A DNA stretch of 64,000 nt, from positions 62,001 through 126,000 of the forward strand of contig DASXLD010000094.1 in the NCBI GenBank assembly GCA_036496385.1. Direction: 5' to 3'. Below are positions 24,736-32,164 of this stretch, one piece after another. The stretch comes from Schlegelella_A sp036496385 (GTDB lineage: Bacteria > Pseudomonadota > Gammaproteobacteria > Burkholderiales > Burkholderiaceae_C). Made by a program: the position numbers and the translations under genes. How positions within the stretch are numbered: the first letter of the stretch is position 1; the number at the start of each line of letters is the position of its first letter. Under the pieces are notes generated by a model. That model saw nothing but the letters and a program-made list of their open reading frames with translations. It did no database searches and had not been told where the DNA came from.

Positions 24736-27507
24736 ATGGATTCCCGGACCTCTGGCGCCCCGCTCGCGACCGACATGCATGCGTTGCATGCGCAACGAAA
24801 TGTTCCGCTCGCCTCGCACAGCCGCTTCGTGCAGCGGATCCGGCGCCGCTATGGCGACGAGCTGGCCCTGCTGCCGCCCGGTCTTCCCGATCGCGAGACG
24901 ATCGCGGCCCTCGTCGAGCGCCTTCAGACCGGGGGCAGGAGCTTCGCCGCGGCGCTGCGCGTCGCCCGCCAGCTGACTCTCGAGCGGCTCGCCGTCGTCG
25001 ACGTCGAGGAGGGTGCGCCGCTCGCCGACGTCACCCGGGTGATGACCGACCTCGCCGAGGCGACGCTCGAGCTGGCGCTGGCGCGAACGCTCGCCGACCA
25101 GGACGCGCGCTTCGGCGTGCCGCGTGATGCCCAGGGCCGAAGGATCGACTTCTGGATCGTCGGCATGGGCAAGCTCGGCGCGCGCGAGCTCAACGTCTCG
25201 TCCGACATCGACCTCGTCTACGTCTACGAGTCCGACGGCCAGACCGATGGGGCGCGGCCGACCAGCGCGCACGAGTACTTCGCCCAGGTCGCACGCGGCC
25301 TCTACGCGCTGATCGGCGAGGTCACCGACGACGGCTTCGTCTTTCGCGTCGACCTCGCGCTCAGGCCGAACGGCAACTCGGGGCCGACCGCGGTCAGCCT
25401 GGCCATGCTCGAGGAGTACCTGCAGGCGCACGGCCGCGAGTGGGAGCGCTTCGCGTGGCTGAAGAGCCGCGTCGTCGCGCCGCGCGCGAGCGTCGCCGGC
25501 GGTCGCGCGTTGCCGCTCCGGTCGCTCGTCACGGCGTTCGTCTATCGCCGCTATCTCGACTACGGCGTCTTCGAGGGGTTGCGCCAGCTCCACGTCAAGG
25601 TCCGAGACGAGGCGCAGCGGCGCGCCGCCGGGCGGCCCGAGCGCGCCAACGACGTCAAGCTCTCGCGCGGCGGCATTCGCGAGATCGAGTTCATCGTCCA
25701 GCTGCTGCTCGTCGTCCGCGGTGGCCAGTTTCCGGAGATCCGGACGCGCTCGACGTTGAAGGCGCTCGACAAGCTCGCCGCCGGTGGCCTGATGCAGCGC
25801 GCGACCGCCGAGCGGCTCGCCGACGCGTACACGATGCTGCGCCGGGTCGAGCACCGCATCCAGTACCTCGACGACCAGCAGACGCACGTCCTGCCGACCG
25901 ACGACGGCGACCTGAAGTGGATCGCCGCCGGCCTCGGCCACGACGCCGACGATGGCGTCTGCACGATGCTCGACCTGCTCGGCGTCGCGCGCGAATCGGT
26001 CGCGCTCGAGTTCGACCGCCTGCTGCACGACCGCCGCCGAGCCGCCGCCAACGCTGCCGGCGGCTGCCGCAATTGCGGGCCGACGCCACTGCCGATCGAC
26101 GCCGGGGAATTCCTCGCCCAGCTGCCTGAGGAGTTGCGCGCGCGGGTCGAGCCGCTGTGCGGCAATGCCAAGATCCGCCTGCTGCGCGACGACAGCAAGG
26201 TGCGGCTCGCGCATCTGATCGCGAGCGCCGCCCAAGCCGTCAACGAGGGCCGCTGCACGCTCGGCGCGGCGGTGCAGTTCGTCGACTGGCTCGAGCCGCT
26301 GCTGCGTCGCGAGAGCTATCTCGCGTTGCTCGCCGAGCGGCCCGAAGTGCAGAACCGGCTGCTGCGCCTGCTCGGCCTGGCGCGCTGGCCGATGCGCTAC
26401 CTGATGCTGCACCCTGGCGTGATCGACGAGCTCGCCGACGAGCGGCTGCTGCACGACCGCTTCGATCCCGACGCGTACAAGCGCGAGCTCGAGGAGCGCC
26501 ACAAAGGCTGGGAGCGATCGAGCCAGGCGGAAGAGGAGTTGCTGCTCGACACGCTGCGCCGCGCGCACCATGCCGAGGTCTTCCGCACGCTGGTGCGCGA
26601 CGTCGAGGGCCACCTCACCGTCGAGCAGGTCGCCGACGACCTTTCGGCGCTTGCCGACGCGACGCTCTGCTGCGCCCTGCGCTGGGCGTGGAAGCACCTG
26701 AAGATCGCGCATCGGCCCGAGCCCGAGCTCGCCGTCATCGCCTACGGCAAGCTCGGCGGCAAAGAGCTCGGCTACGGCAGCGACCTCGACGTCGTCTTCG
26801 TCTACGACGACCCCGACACCGAGCCCGACAAGGCGGCCGAGGTCTACGGCGCATTCGTCCGCAAGCTCATCGCCTGGCTGACGGTGCGCACCGCTGCCGG
26901 CGAGCTGTTCGACATCGACACGGCGCTCAGGCCGAACGGCAACTCGGGGCTGCTGGTGACGTCGATGACGTCGTTCGAGAACTACCAGACCGGCCGCGGC
27001 AGCAACACCGCGTGGACGTGGGAACACCAGGCGCTGACGCGGGCGCGGTGGTGCGCCGGCCTCGAGCGGCTCGCACCCCGCTTCGAGGCGGTGCGGCGCG
27101 GCGTCCTCGCCGCGCCGCGCGACCTGGAGGCGCTGCTGGCCGAGGTGCGCGCGATGCGCGAGAAGATGCGGGCGGCGCATCCCGTCAAGGGCGGGCGCTT
27201 CGACCTCAAACACAGCCCCGGCGGCATGATCGATGTCGAATTCGCCGTGCAGGCGCTCGTCCTCGGCCATGGCGCGCACCACGCCGAGCTGCTCGACGAT
27301 GTCGGCAACATCGCGCTGCTGCATCGTGCCGAGGACTCCGGCCTGCTGCCGCCGGTCGTCGGCGGTGCTGCCGCCAACGCCTACCGCGACCTGCGCAGCG
27401 CCCAGCACCGCGCCCGCCTCGACGAGCAGCCGACGCAGGTCGATCCGGCGCCGCTCGCGGAGCAGAGCAGCGCCGTCATCGCCCTCTCGCGTGCCGTCTT
27501 CGGCTGA
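24736..27507 (+). CDS. glnE: Bifunctional glutamine synthetase adenylyltransferase/deadenylyltransferase
   Basis: 923 residues. Two nucleotidyltransferase domains are visible: the N-terminal one (deadenylylase) with GMGKLGARELNVSSDIDLVY from residue 143, and the C-terminal one (adenylylase) with AYGKLGGKELGYGSDLDVVF from about residue 669. A helical domain that binds PII lies between. The enzyme adds or removes AMP on a tyrosine of GlnA in response to PII state, setting nitrogen assimilation. The ATG at 24736 is chosen as the first in-frame ATG after the upstream non-coding region; starts at 24775 or later are also possible. Its 3' end overlaps the rhombosortase gene by 17 bp. Confidence 0.95.
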   Translation: MDSRTSGAPLATDMHALHAQRNVPLASHSRFVQRIRRRYGDELALLPPGLPDRETIAALVERLQTGGRSFAAALRVARQLTLERLAVVDVEEGAPLADVTRVMTDLAEATLELALARTLADQDARFGVPRDAQGRRIDFWIVGMGKLGARELNVSSDIDLVYVYESDGQTDGARPTSAHEYFAQVARGLYALIGEVTDDGFVFRVDLALRPNGNSGPTAVSLAMLEEYLQAHGREWERFAWLKSRVVAPRASVAGGRALPLRSLVTAFVYRRYLDYGVFEGLRQLHVKVRDEAQRRAAGRPERANDVKLSRGGIREIEFIVQLLLVVRGGQFPEIRTRSTLKALDKLAAGGLMQRATAERLADAYTMLRRVEHRIQYLDDQQTHVLPTDDGDLKWIAAGLGHDADDGVCTMLDLLGVARESVALEFDRLLHDRRRAAANAAGGCRNCGPTPLPIDAGEFLAQLPEELRARVEPLCGNAKIRLLRDDSKVRLAHLIASAAQAVNEGRCTLGAAVQFVDWLEPLLRRESYLALLAERPEVQNRLLRLLGLARWPMRYLMLHPGVIDELADERLLHDRFDPDAYKRELEERHKGWERSSQAEEELLLDTLRRAHHAEVFRTLVRDVEGHLTVEQVADDLSALADATLCCALRWAWKHLKIAHRPEPELAVIAYGKLGGKELGYGSDLDVVFVYDDPDTEPDKAAEVYGAFVRKLIAWLTVRTAAGELFDIDTALRPNGNSGLLVTSMTSFENYQTGRGSNTAWTWEHQALTRARWCAGLERLAPRFEAVRRGVLAAPRDLEALLAEVRAMREKMRAAHPVKGGRFDLKHSPGGMIDVEFAVQALVLGHGAHHAELLDDVGNIALLHRAEDSGLLPPVVGGAAANAYRDLRSAQHRARLDEQPTQVDPAPLAEQSSAVIALSRAVFG

Positions 27508-28135
27508 CGGCGGGCGCGCCTGGGCCGCGCTCGCTCTCGCGCTCGCGGCCGCCGCACTTCTCGTGTCCGCCGCCCCGGCTTCGTCGATCGACGCGCTCGA
27601 CTGGCAACCTGCGCTCGCCTGGCGCGAGCCGTGGCGGGCCTTGACTGCCGCCTTCGTCCACTACAGCGCACTCCATCTGCTCGCCAATCTCGCCGGCACG
27701 GCCCTCGTCGGCGCGCTCGGCTGGTTCGCGCGCGTGCCGTGGCCGATCGCCATGGCCTGGCTGGTCGCCTGGCCGCTGACGCAATTCGGACTGCTCGCCC
27801 GACCCGATCTGCTCCACTACGGCGGCCTGTCGGGCGTCCTCCACGCCGGCGTCGCCTGCGTCGGCTGGCAGCTCGCGCTGCATGCGAACGGCACCCGACG
27901 CACGATCGGTGCGCTCGTTCTCGCGGTCCTTGCGATGAAGGTGATGAGCGAAGCACCGTGGGGCGCGCCGTTGCGCCAGCCGCCCGGCTGGGACATCGCG
28001 ACGGCGCCGTTCGCCCATGCCAGCGGACTCGTCTCGGGCCTGGTCGCGGCCTCTCTTTGCGATGCGCTATCGACGCTCGCGCGGCGCGCCCTGCCACGCG
28101 TGGGCGACACCATGCGCGGCGTTGACCGGCCGTAG
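27491..28135 (+). CDS. rrtA: Rhombosortase (rhomboid-family intramembrane serine protease)
   Basis: 214 residues, normal for rhombosortases. No ATG is available near the N-terminus; the GTG at 27491, inside the end of glnE, is the best start. About six helices are predicted. The rhombosortase signature HYGGLSGVLHAGVA is at residues 109-122, with S114 in GLSG as probable nucleophile and H176 in PFAHASG as the partner. EPWRALTAAFVHYSALHLLANLAG matches the family's N-terminal half. Rhombosortases cut and sort exported proteins with a GlyGly-CTERM tail. No such tail is encoded in this window, whereas two PEP-CTERM (exosortase-type) substrates are. It sits 1 bp before an EamA permease gene. Confidence 0.82.
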   Translation: MPSSADGGRAWAALALALAAAALLVSAAPASSIDALDWQPALAWREPWRALTAAFVHYSALHLLANLAGTALVGALGWFARVPWPIAMAWLVAWPLTQFGLLARPDLLHYGGLSGVLHAGVACVGWQLALHANGTRRTIGALVLAVLAMKVMSEAPWGAPLRQPPGWDIATAPFAHASGLVSGLVAASLCDALSTLARRALPRVGDTMRGVDRP

Positions 28136-28136
28136 C

Positions 28137-29045
28137 ATGACCGCGATGCGCGAACGCAAGAGTCACCTCGACGCGATCGCCGTCGCCAGCCTGATCGGCT
28201 GCTGCTTTCTCTGGGGCCTGAACCAGGTCGCTGCCAAGGCGGCACTGCCCGAGATCGGCGCGCTCTGGCAGGCGGCGCTGCGCTCGACCGGAGCGACCCT
28301 GCTCCTCTGGCTGTGGGCGAGGTCGCGCGCGATTCCCCTGTTCGAACACGACCGGACGCTCGCCGGCGGCCTCGTCGCCGGCGCCCTGTTCGCCGCCGAG
28401 TTCTTCTGCATCTTCGTCGGCCTGCAGTTCACGACCGCGTCGCGGATGGTCGTCTTCATCTACATCGCGCCGTTCGTCGTTGCCCTCGGCATGCCGCTGA
28501 TCGCGAGCTCGGAGCGGCTGAATGTCGTCCAGAGCGTCGGCCTCGTCGTTGCGTTTGCCGGCGTCGCCTGGGCGTTCTCGGAAGGCTTCTCGCAGCCCGC
28601 GGCCGGACCGAGGCAGTGGCTCGGCGACGCGCTCGGCGTCCTCGCCGGCATCCTCTGGGGCGCGACGACGCTGGCGATCCGAGCCTCGAAGCTGAGCCAC
28701 GCGACGGCGGAGAAGACGCTCGTCTACCAGCTCGCCGTCTCGGCGCTCCTGCTCCTCGTCGCCGCCGCGCTCACGGCCTCGCCGCCGCCGCTGCCGCGGC
28801 TGTCGCCGCTCGCCTGGAGCTCGCTTGCGTTTCAAATCGTCATCGTGAGCTTCGCCAGCTACCTCGTCTGGTTCTGGCTCGTCCGCAACTACCCGGCGAC
28901 GCGGCTCGCCTCGTTCACGATGCTGACGCCGGTGTTCGGCCTCGCCCTCGGCGCGCTGCTGCTCGCCGAGCCGATCACGGCGCGGCTGCTGATCGCGCTC
29001 GTCGCCGTCGCCGCGGGGATCTTCCTCGTCAACCGCAAGACGTGA
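28137..29045 (+). CDS. EamA/DMT family metabolite permease
   Basis: 302 residues with two EamA repeats and ten predicted transmembrane helices. The first repeat starts with LIGCCFLWGLNQVAAKAAL and the second with LGVLAGILWGATTLAIRAS; the end FLVNRK is typical. Such permeases export amino acids or other small metabolites; the substrate cannot be told from sequence. Start ATG at 28137 (an ATG at 28146 is equally possible). It follows the rhombosortase stop by one base and overlaps the next gene (GTGA), so it lies in one transcript from glnE onward. Confidence 0.85.
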   Translation: MTAMRERKSHLDAIAVASLIGCCFLWGLNQVAAKAALPEIGALWQAALRSTGATLLLWLWARSRAIPLFEHDRTLAGGLVAGALFAAEFFCIFVGLQFTTASRMVVFIYIAPFVVALGMPLIASSERLNVVQSVGLVVAFAGVAWAFSEGFSQPAAGPRQWLGDALGVLAGILWGATTLAIRASKLSHATAEKTLVYQLAVSALLLLVAAALTASPPPLPRLSPLAWSSLAFQIVIVSFASYLVWFWLVRNYPATRLASFTMLTPVFGLALGALLLAEPITARLLIALVAVAAGIFLVNRKT

Positions 29046-29578
29046 TCGCCGTCGTCGCCACGATCGTCGTGCGCCTCGCCGCCTGCACGCTGGTGTCGTG
29101 GCTGGTCTGGCGATCGTTCGGCGCAGCCCCGATGGTGGCGACGCTGCCGCTGTTCGGGATCGCGCTCGCGCGGCCGCTGCTCGACCTCGCGAGCGAGCTG
29201 CGCCACACGATGAATCGTGCCCACTGGCGCGACGTCGAAGGCCGCCACTACGCGTACCGCGGCCGGCCGGTGCACGTCATCGAGGACGACGACCATGGCC
29301 GGTGGGTTCACCTCGCCGACGTGCGTGCGATCGTCGGCTTCACTGCCAGCGACGGCGCCCTCGCGATCACGTATCCCGAGGGCGTGGCGCGCATCGGGCG
29401 CCCGCCCGAGCCGCACTTGCGCGACGAAGCTCTGCTCGCCCACCTCGCGAAGGAGCGCTCGCCGGAAGCGCTGCGGCTGCGCCATTGGGTCGAGCGCGAG
29501 ATCGTCTTCCCGGCGCGGCGCGAGCGCGACCGGCTCGGCATTCGTGCCGCCGCGCCCGACCCGGGCGACGGCGATTGA
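29042..29578 (+). CDS. Conserved hypothetical membrane protein
   Basis: 178 residues from a GTG that overlaps the stop of the EamA gene. Two N-terminal helices (IAVVATIVVRLAACTLVSWLVW and MVATLPLFGIALARPLLDLA) are followed by a cytoplasmic region. This contains a compact beta-rich segment (HYAYRGRPVHVIEDDDHGRWVHLADVRAIVG, 31 residues, positions about 75-105) and a C-terminal helical portion. I do not recognise a family with certainty. Coupling to the permease suggests a linked role. Confidence 0.7.
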   Translation: MIAVVATIVVRLAACTLVSWLVWRSFGAAPMVATLPLFGIALARPLLDLASELRHTMNRAHWRDVEGRHYAYRGRPVHVIEDDDHGRWVHLADVRAIVGFTASDGALAITYPEGVARIGRPPEPHLRDEALLAHLAKERSPEALRLRHWVEREIVFPARRERDRLGIRAAAPDPGDGD

Positions 29579-29597
29579 GCGTTTCGCGACCCGCCGT

Positions 29598-30074
29598 TCA
29601 GCCGCGGATGCGGGCGACGAGCGCGGTCGTCGAATAGCCGTCCACGAACGGCAACGCGCGCGCCGCGCCGCCCCAGCTGCGCACCAGCGCCGTCTCGGCG
29701 AGCGCTTCGACATCGTAGTCGCCGCCCTTGACGTACAGCTGCGGGCGGACGATCTTCAGCAGCTCGAGTGGGGTCGATTCGTCGAACAAGGTGACGAGGC
29801 TGACGCTCGCGAGCGCGGCCAGGACGCAGGCGCGGTCGCCTTCGTTGTTGAGCGGCCGCTCGGGCGCCTTGCCGAGCAGGCGCGCCGACCGGTCGCTGTT
29901 GAGGCCGATGACGAGGCTCGCGCCCTCGGCACGCGCCCGCGCGAGATAGGTGACGTGGCCGCGATGGAGGATGTCGAAGACGCCGTTCGTGAACACGATC
30001 GGCCGCGCCAGCTCGGCGAGGCGCGACGGCAGCTCGGCACGCGGGCAGAGCTTGGCGACGAAATCGGGAAGCAC
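29598..30074 (-). CDS. rfaE2: D-glycero-beta-D-manno-heptose 1-phosphate adenylyltransferase
   Basis: 158 residues from a GTG at 30074. It has the cytidylyltransferase fold signature GVFDILHRGH (residues 31-40, HxGH motif), followed by ARARAEGASLVIGLNSDRSARLLGK-type residues and YVKGGDYDVE, matching RfaE domain II. It transfers AMP to heptose-1-phosphate for ADP-heptose supply to the LPS inner core. The kinase half (rfaE1) is not adjacent, so the two activities are split as in many betaproteobacteria. An upstream ATG at 30140 would add 22 residues lacking family similarity. Confidence 0.88.
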   Translation of the reverse strand: MLPDFVAKLCPRAELPSRLAELARPIVFTNGVFDILHRGHVTYLARARAEGASLVIGLNSDRSARLLGKAPERPLNNEGDRACVLAALASVSLVTLFDESTPLELLKIVRPQLYVKGGDYDVEALAETALVRSWGGAARALPFVDGYSTTALVARIRG

Positions 30075-30227
30075 GCGGCGATTGTCGCGCGTCGCTCCGC
30101 GATCGCGGTCCGCGGTTCGCGGTCCTGGTGCCCGGACATGACGAACGCGCAGGATAAGATCGCCCGGCTCGGCGCGAGCTCGGGTGCGTCGGGATGGGGA
30201 GCGACCTCGAGCGGAGGAATCGACGCG

Positions 30228-30884
30228 ATGCTCGTGCTGTGCGGACTGCCGATTTCGAACTACTACAGCAAGGTCAAGCTCGCTCTGCTCGAGAAGGGCG
30301 TCCCTTTCGAGGAGGAGCGGACCGGCGCCGCCGGCGTCGGCGCGCGCAACGAAGACGCGTTGCGCTCGTCGCCGCTCGGCAAGATCCCCTTCATCCGCAC
30401 CGAGCAGGGCCCGCTCTGCGAGAGCCAGGCGATTCTCGAATACATCGAGGCGGCGTGGCCCGAGCCGCCACTCCTGCCGAAAGATCCGTACGCAGCGGCG
30501 AAGGTCCGCGAGCTGATCGCGTTCATCGACCTGCACGTCGAGCTGGTCGCGCGCGAGCTCTACCCGAAGGCGTTCTTCGGCGGCTCGATCGAAGACCGCG
30601 ATGCCGCCCGCGTCAGGAAGCGCCTCGAGCGCAATATCGCCGCGCTTGCCCGCCTCGTCCGCTTCGATCCGTACATCGCCGGCTCGACGTTCACGCAAGC
30701 TGACTGCGCCGCCTGGGCGTCGTTCGGCGTCATCACGATGGCGACCCAGGCGATCTACGGCGAAGACCTGCTGGTCGCCGGCGGCATCGACTGGAAGCCG
30801 TACTCGCGACGCCTCGGCGAGCGGGCGAGCGTGCAGAGGGTCGTCGCCGACCGCAAGGCCGCCCAGGACCGTGCCAAGGCCTGA
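30228..30884 (+). CDS. Glutathione S-transferase family protein
   Basis: 218 residues. The ATG at 30228 has a GGAGGA ribosome-binding site at 30213-30218. The N-terminal thioredoxin-like domain contains ISNYYSKVKLALLEKGVPFEEE, SPLGKIPFI and CESQAILEYIEAAWP (the glutathione-binding ESxAI motif). The C-terminal all-helical domain follows from about residue 85. Cytoplasmic detoxification or thiol chemistry is likely; the substrate is unknown. It is divergent from rfaE2 and convergent with the diiron protein gene 22 bp downstream. Confidence 0.88.
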   Translation: MLVLCGLPISNYYSKVKLALLEKGVPFEEERTGAAGVGARNEDALRSSPLGKIPFIRTEQGPLCESQAILEYIEAAWPEPPLLPKDPYAAAKVRELIAFIDLHVELVARELYPKAFFGGSIEDRDAARVRKRLERNIAALARLVRFDPYIAGSTFTQADCAAWASFGVITMATQAIYGEDLLVAGGIDWKPYSRRLGERASVQRVVADRKAAQDRAKA

Positions 30885-30906
30885 CGCGCGGCCCGCGACG
30901 CGCCGG

Positions 30907-31782
30907 TCAGGCCGGCTGGCTGCCGGCCGCTGGTGTTGCGACCGCCGTCGCCGCGATGGCCGCCAGCAGCTCCTTGCGGTAGCGGTTCAGCTCCTGGACG
31001 CTGGCGAAGCTGCGTTCGAGGAGGACGCCGAGGTTGTGCAGGATGCGCCCCGTGACCTTGTTCTCCCAGGCAGTGTCGAACTGGATCTGGGCATCGAGCC
31101 AGTGCTGCAGCCACTCGGGATCGGGCAATCGGCTCTGGATCGTGTCGCGCGGGAAGAGCTGGGTGTTGACGTGCAGGTTGGTCGGGTGCAGCGCCTGCGC
31201 CGTGCGACGCGCGCTCGCCATCAGCACGCCGACCTTGGCGAAGGCGGCGCGTGCCTCGTCGCCGAACCTGGTCATCGCCCGCTTCATGTAGCGCAGATAG
31301 GCACCGCCGTGGCGCGCCTCGTCGCGGGCGAGAGTTTCGTAGATCGCCTGGATCACGGGCTCGGTGTGCCACTCGGCGGCGCACCGGTACCAATGATTGA
31401 GACGGATCTCGCCGCAGAAGTGAAGCATCAGCGTCTCGAGCGCCGGCGCAGGATCGAACGAGAAGCGGACCGCGTGCAGCTCGGCCTCGGTCGGCACGAG
31501 GTCGGGCCGAAATCGCCGCAGGTATTCCATCAGCACGAGCGAATGCTTCTGCTCTTCGAAGAACCAGACGCTCACGAACGCGGAGAAGTCGCTGTCGTCG
31601 CGGTTGTCGCGCAGGAACATCTCGGTCGCAGGCAACGCCGCCCATTCGGTGATGGCGTTCATCTTGATCGTCTGCGCCTGCTCTTCGGTGAGACTGGTGG
31701 CCTCGAAGCGTCCCCACGGGATGTCGTCGTCCATGTTCCAGCGGACGGCTTCGAGCTGCTTGAAGAGTTCGGGATAGAGCAT
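30907..31782 (-). CDS. Ferritin-like diiron protein related to acyl-ACP desaturases
   Basis: 291 residues. A helical bundle carries two ExxH motifs: E77xxH80 in FFEEQKHS and E155xxH158 in RDEARHGG. Nearby glutamates (E46 or E54, and E125) complete a six-ligand diiron site, the ferritin/ribonucleotide-reductase/stearoyl-ACP-desaturase arrangement. The wording HFCGEIRLNHWYRC and the spacing favour the desaturase-like branch over iron-storage ferritin. It is divergently oriented from a flavin-oxidoreductase/DUF1365/CFA-synthase operon, with a 382-bp shared control region. A role in fatty-acid oxidation or desaturation alongside those enzymes is therefore plausible but unproven. Confidence 0.75.
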   Translation of the reverse strand: MLYPELFKQLEAVRWNMDDDIPWGRFEATSLTEEQAQTIKMNAITEWAALPATEMFLRDNRDDSDFSAFVSVWFFEEQKHSLVLMEYLRRFRPDLVPTEAELHAVRFSFDPAPALETLMLHFCGEIRLNHWYRCAAEWHTEPVIQAIYETLARDEARHGGAYLRYMKRAMTRFGDEARAAFAKVGVLMASARRTAQALHPTNLHVNTQLFPRDTIQSRLPDPEWLQHWLDAQIQFDTAWENKVTGRILHNLGVLLERSFASVQELNRYRKELLAAIAATAVATPAAGSQPA

Positions 31783-31909
31783 CGGGGCGGCCTTTCGGCC
31801 GGGCGAAGTGTAGGCGTTCGACCCGTGTTCGCCGGCCCGAGAGCGGGTCAGCCGGGGTGCGCAAAGGAGCGTTCGATCGCTTGGGAATGAAAGGATTTCG
31901 CAGCCGCCG

Positions 31910-31934
31910 GGAACTCATGGCGCCTTCGCGCGTC
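31910..31934 (+). promoter_or_regulatory. Candidate ECF-sigma-factor promoter of the lipid operon
   Basis: GGAAC at 31910-31914 and CGTC at 31931-31934 with a 16-nt spacer match the general -35/-10 pattern of extracytoplasmic-function sigma factors. The same sequence also fits RpoE style (GGAACT, then TCAGA at 31933-31937). It points toward the flavin oxidoreductase, 230 bp before its start. In other proteobacteria such FAD/DUF1365/CFA operons are often under stress-responsive ECF sigma factors. Support is motif-level only. Confidence 0.35.
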
Positions 31935-31961
31935 AGAGGGAGACGACGTGCCCGGCACTGG

Positions 31962-31983
31962 GCGTCGCACCTTGGTGCGACGC
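31962..31983. promoter_or_regulatory. 10+10 bp perfect inverted repeat, operator-like
   Basis: GCGTCGCACC, two bases TT, then GGTGCGACGC. The arms match at all ten positions. It begins 27 bp after the candidate -10 element, where it would lie in the 5' untranslated RNA as a tight hairpin or act as a repressor-binding dyad. The two-base loop favours a DNA operator over an RNA terminator. Confidence 0.5.
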
Positions 31984-32064
31984 GCGGCGCTGGCACGACG
32001 AACCGGTTTTCGTCGCGGAGCCGGCCGGTCCTGCCGGCTGAAATCCCTGGGGGGTTCTCCTCCT

Positions 32065-32086
32065 CCCTCCTCCCTCCCTCGTTCCC
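32065..32086 (-). other. Canonical G-quadruplex motif
   Basis: On the minus strand four GGG runs are separated by loops of 5, 1 and 4 bases (plus-strand CCC runs at 32065-32067, 32072-32074, 32076-32078 and 32084-32086). This satisfies the usual G3+N1-7 rule. It is part of a longer pyrimidine-rich tract from about 32056 to 32088, some 80 bp before the flavin oxidoreductase start. Confidence 0.55.
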
Positions 32087-32164
32087 TCGGGGGCGCTCGG
32101 CGACACCTTTCTTGATGGCACGGCGCCCGCTCCCCGGCGGGCGCGCCCCTGTCCGCACCCGGCG

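Larger units (their letters stand above)
31783..32164. promoter_or_regulatory. 382-bp divergent control region of the lipid-modification locus
   Basis: No convincing gene. A possible 103-residue frame at 31857-32168 has Arg/Pro-rich, shadow-like composition. The region holds an ECF-type promoter match (31910-31934), a 10+10 bp palindrome (31962-31983) and a minus-strand G-quadruplex motif (32065-32086), each listed separately. It separates the minus-strand diiron protein gene from the plus-strand flavin-oxidoreductase operon and is the longest gene-free stretch in the window. Confidence 0.7.
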
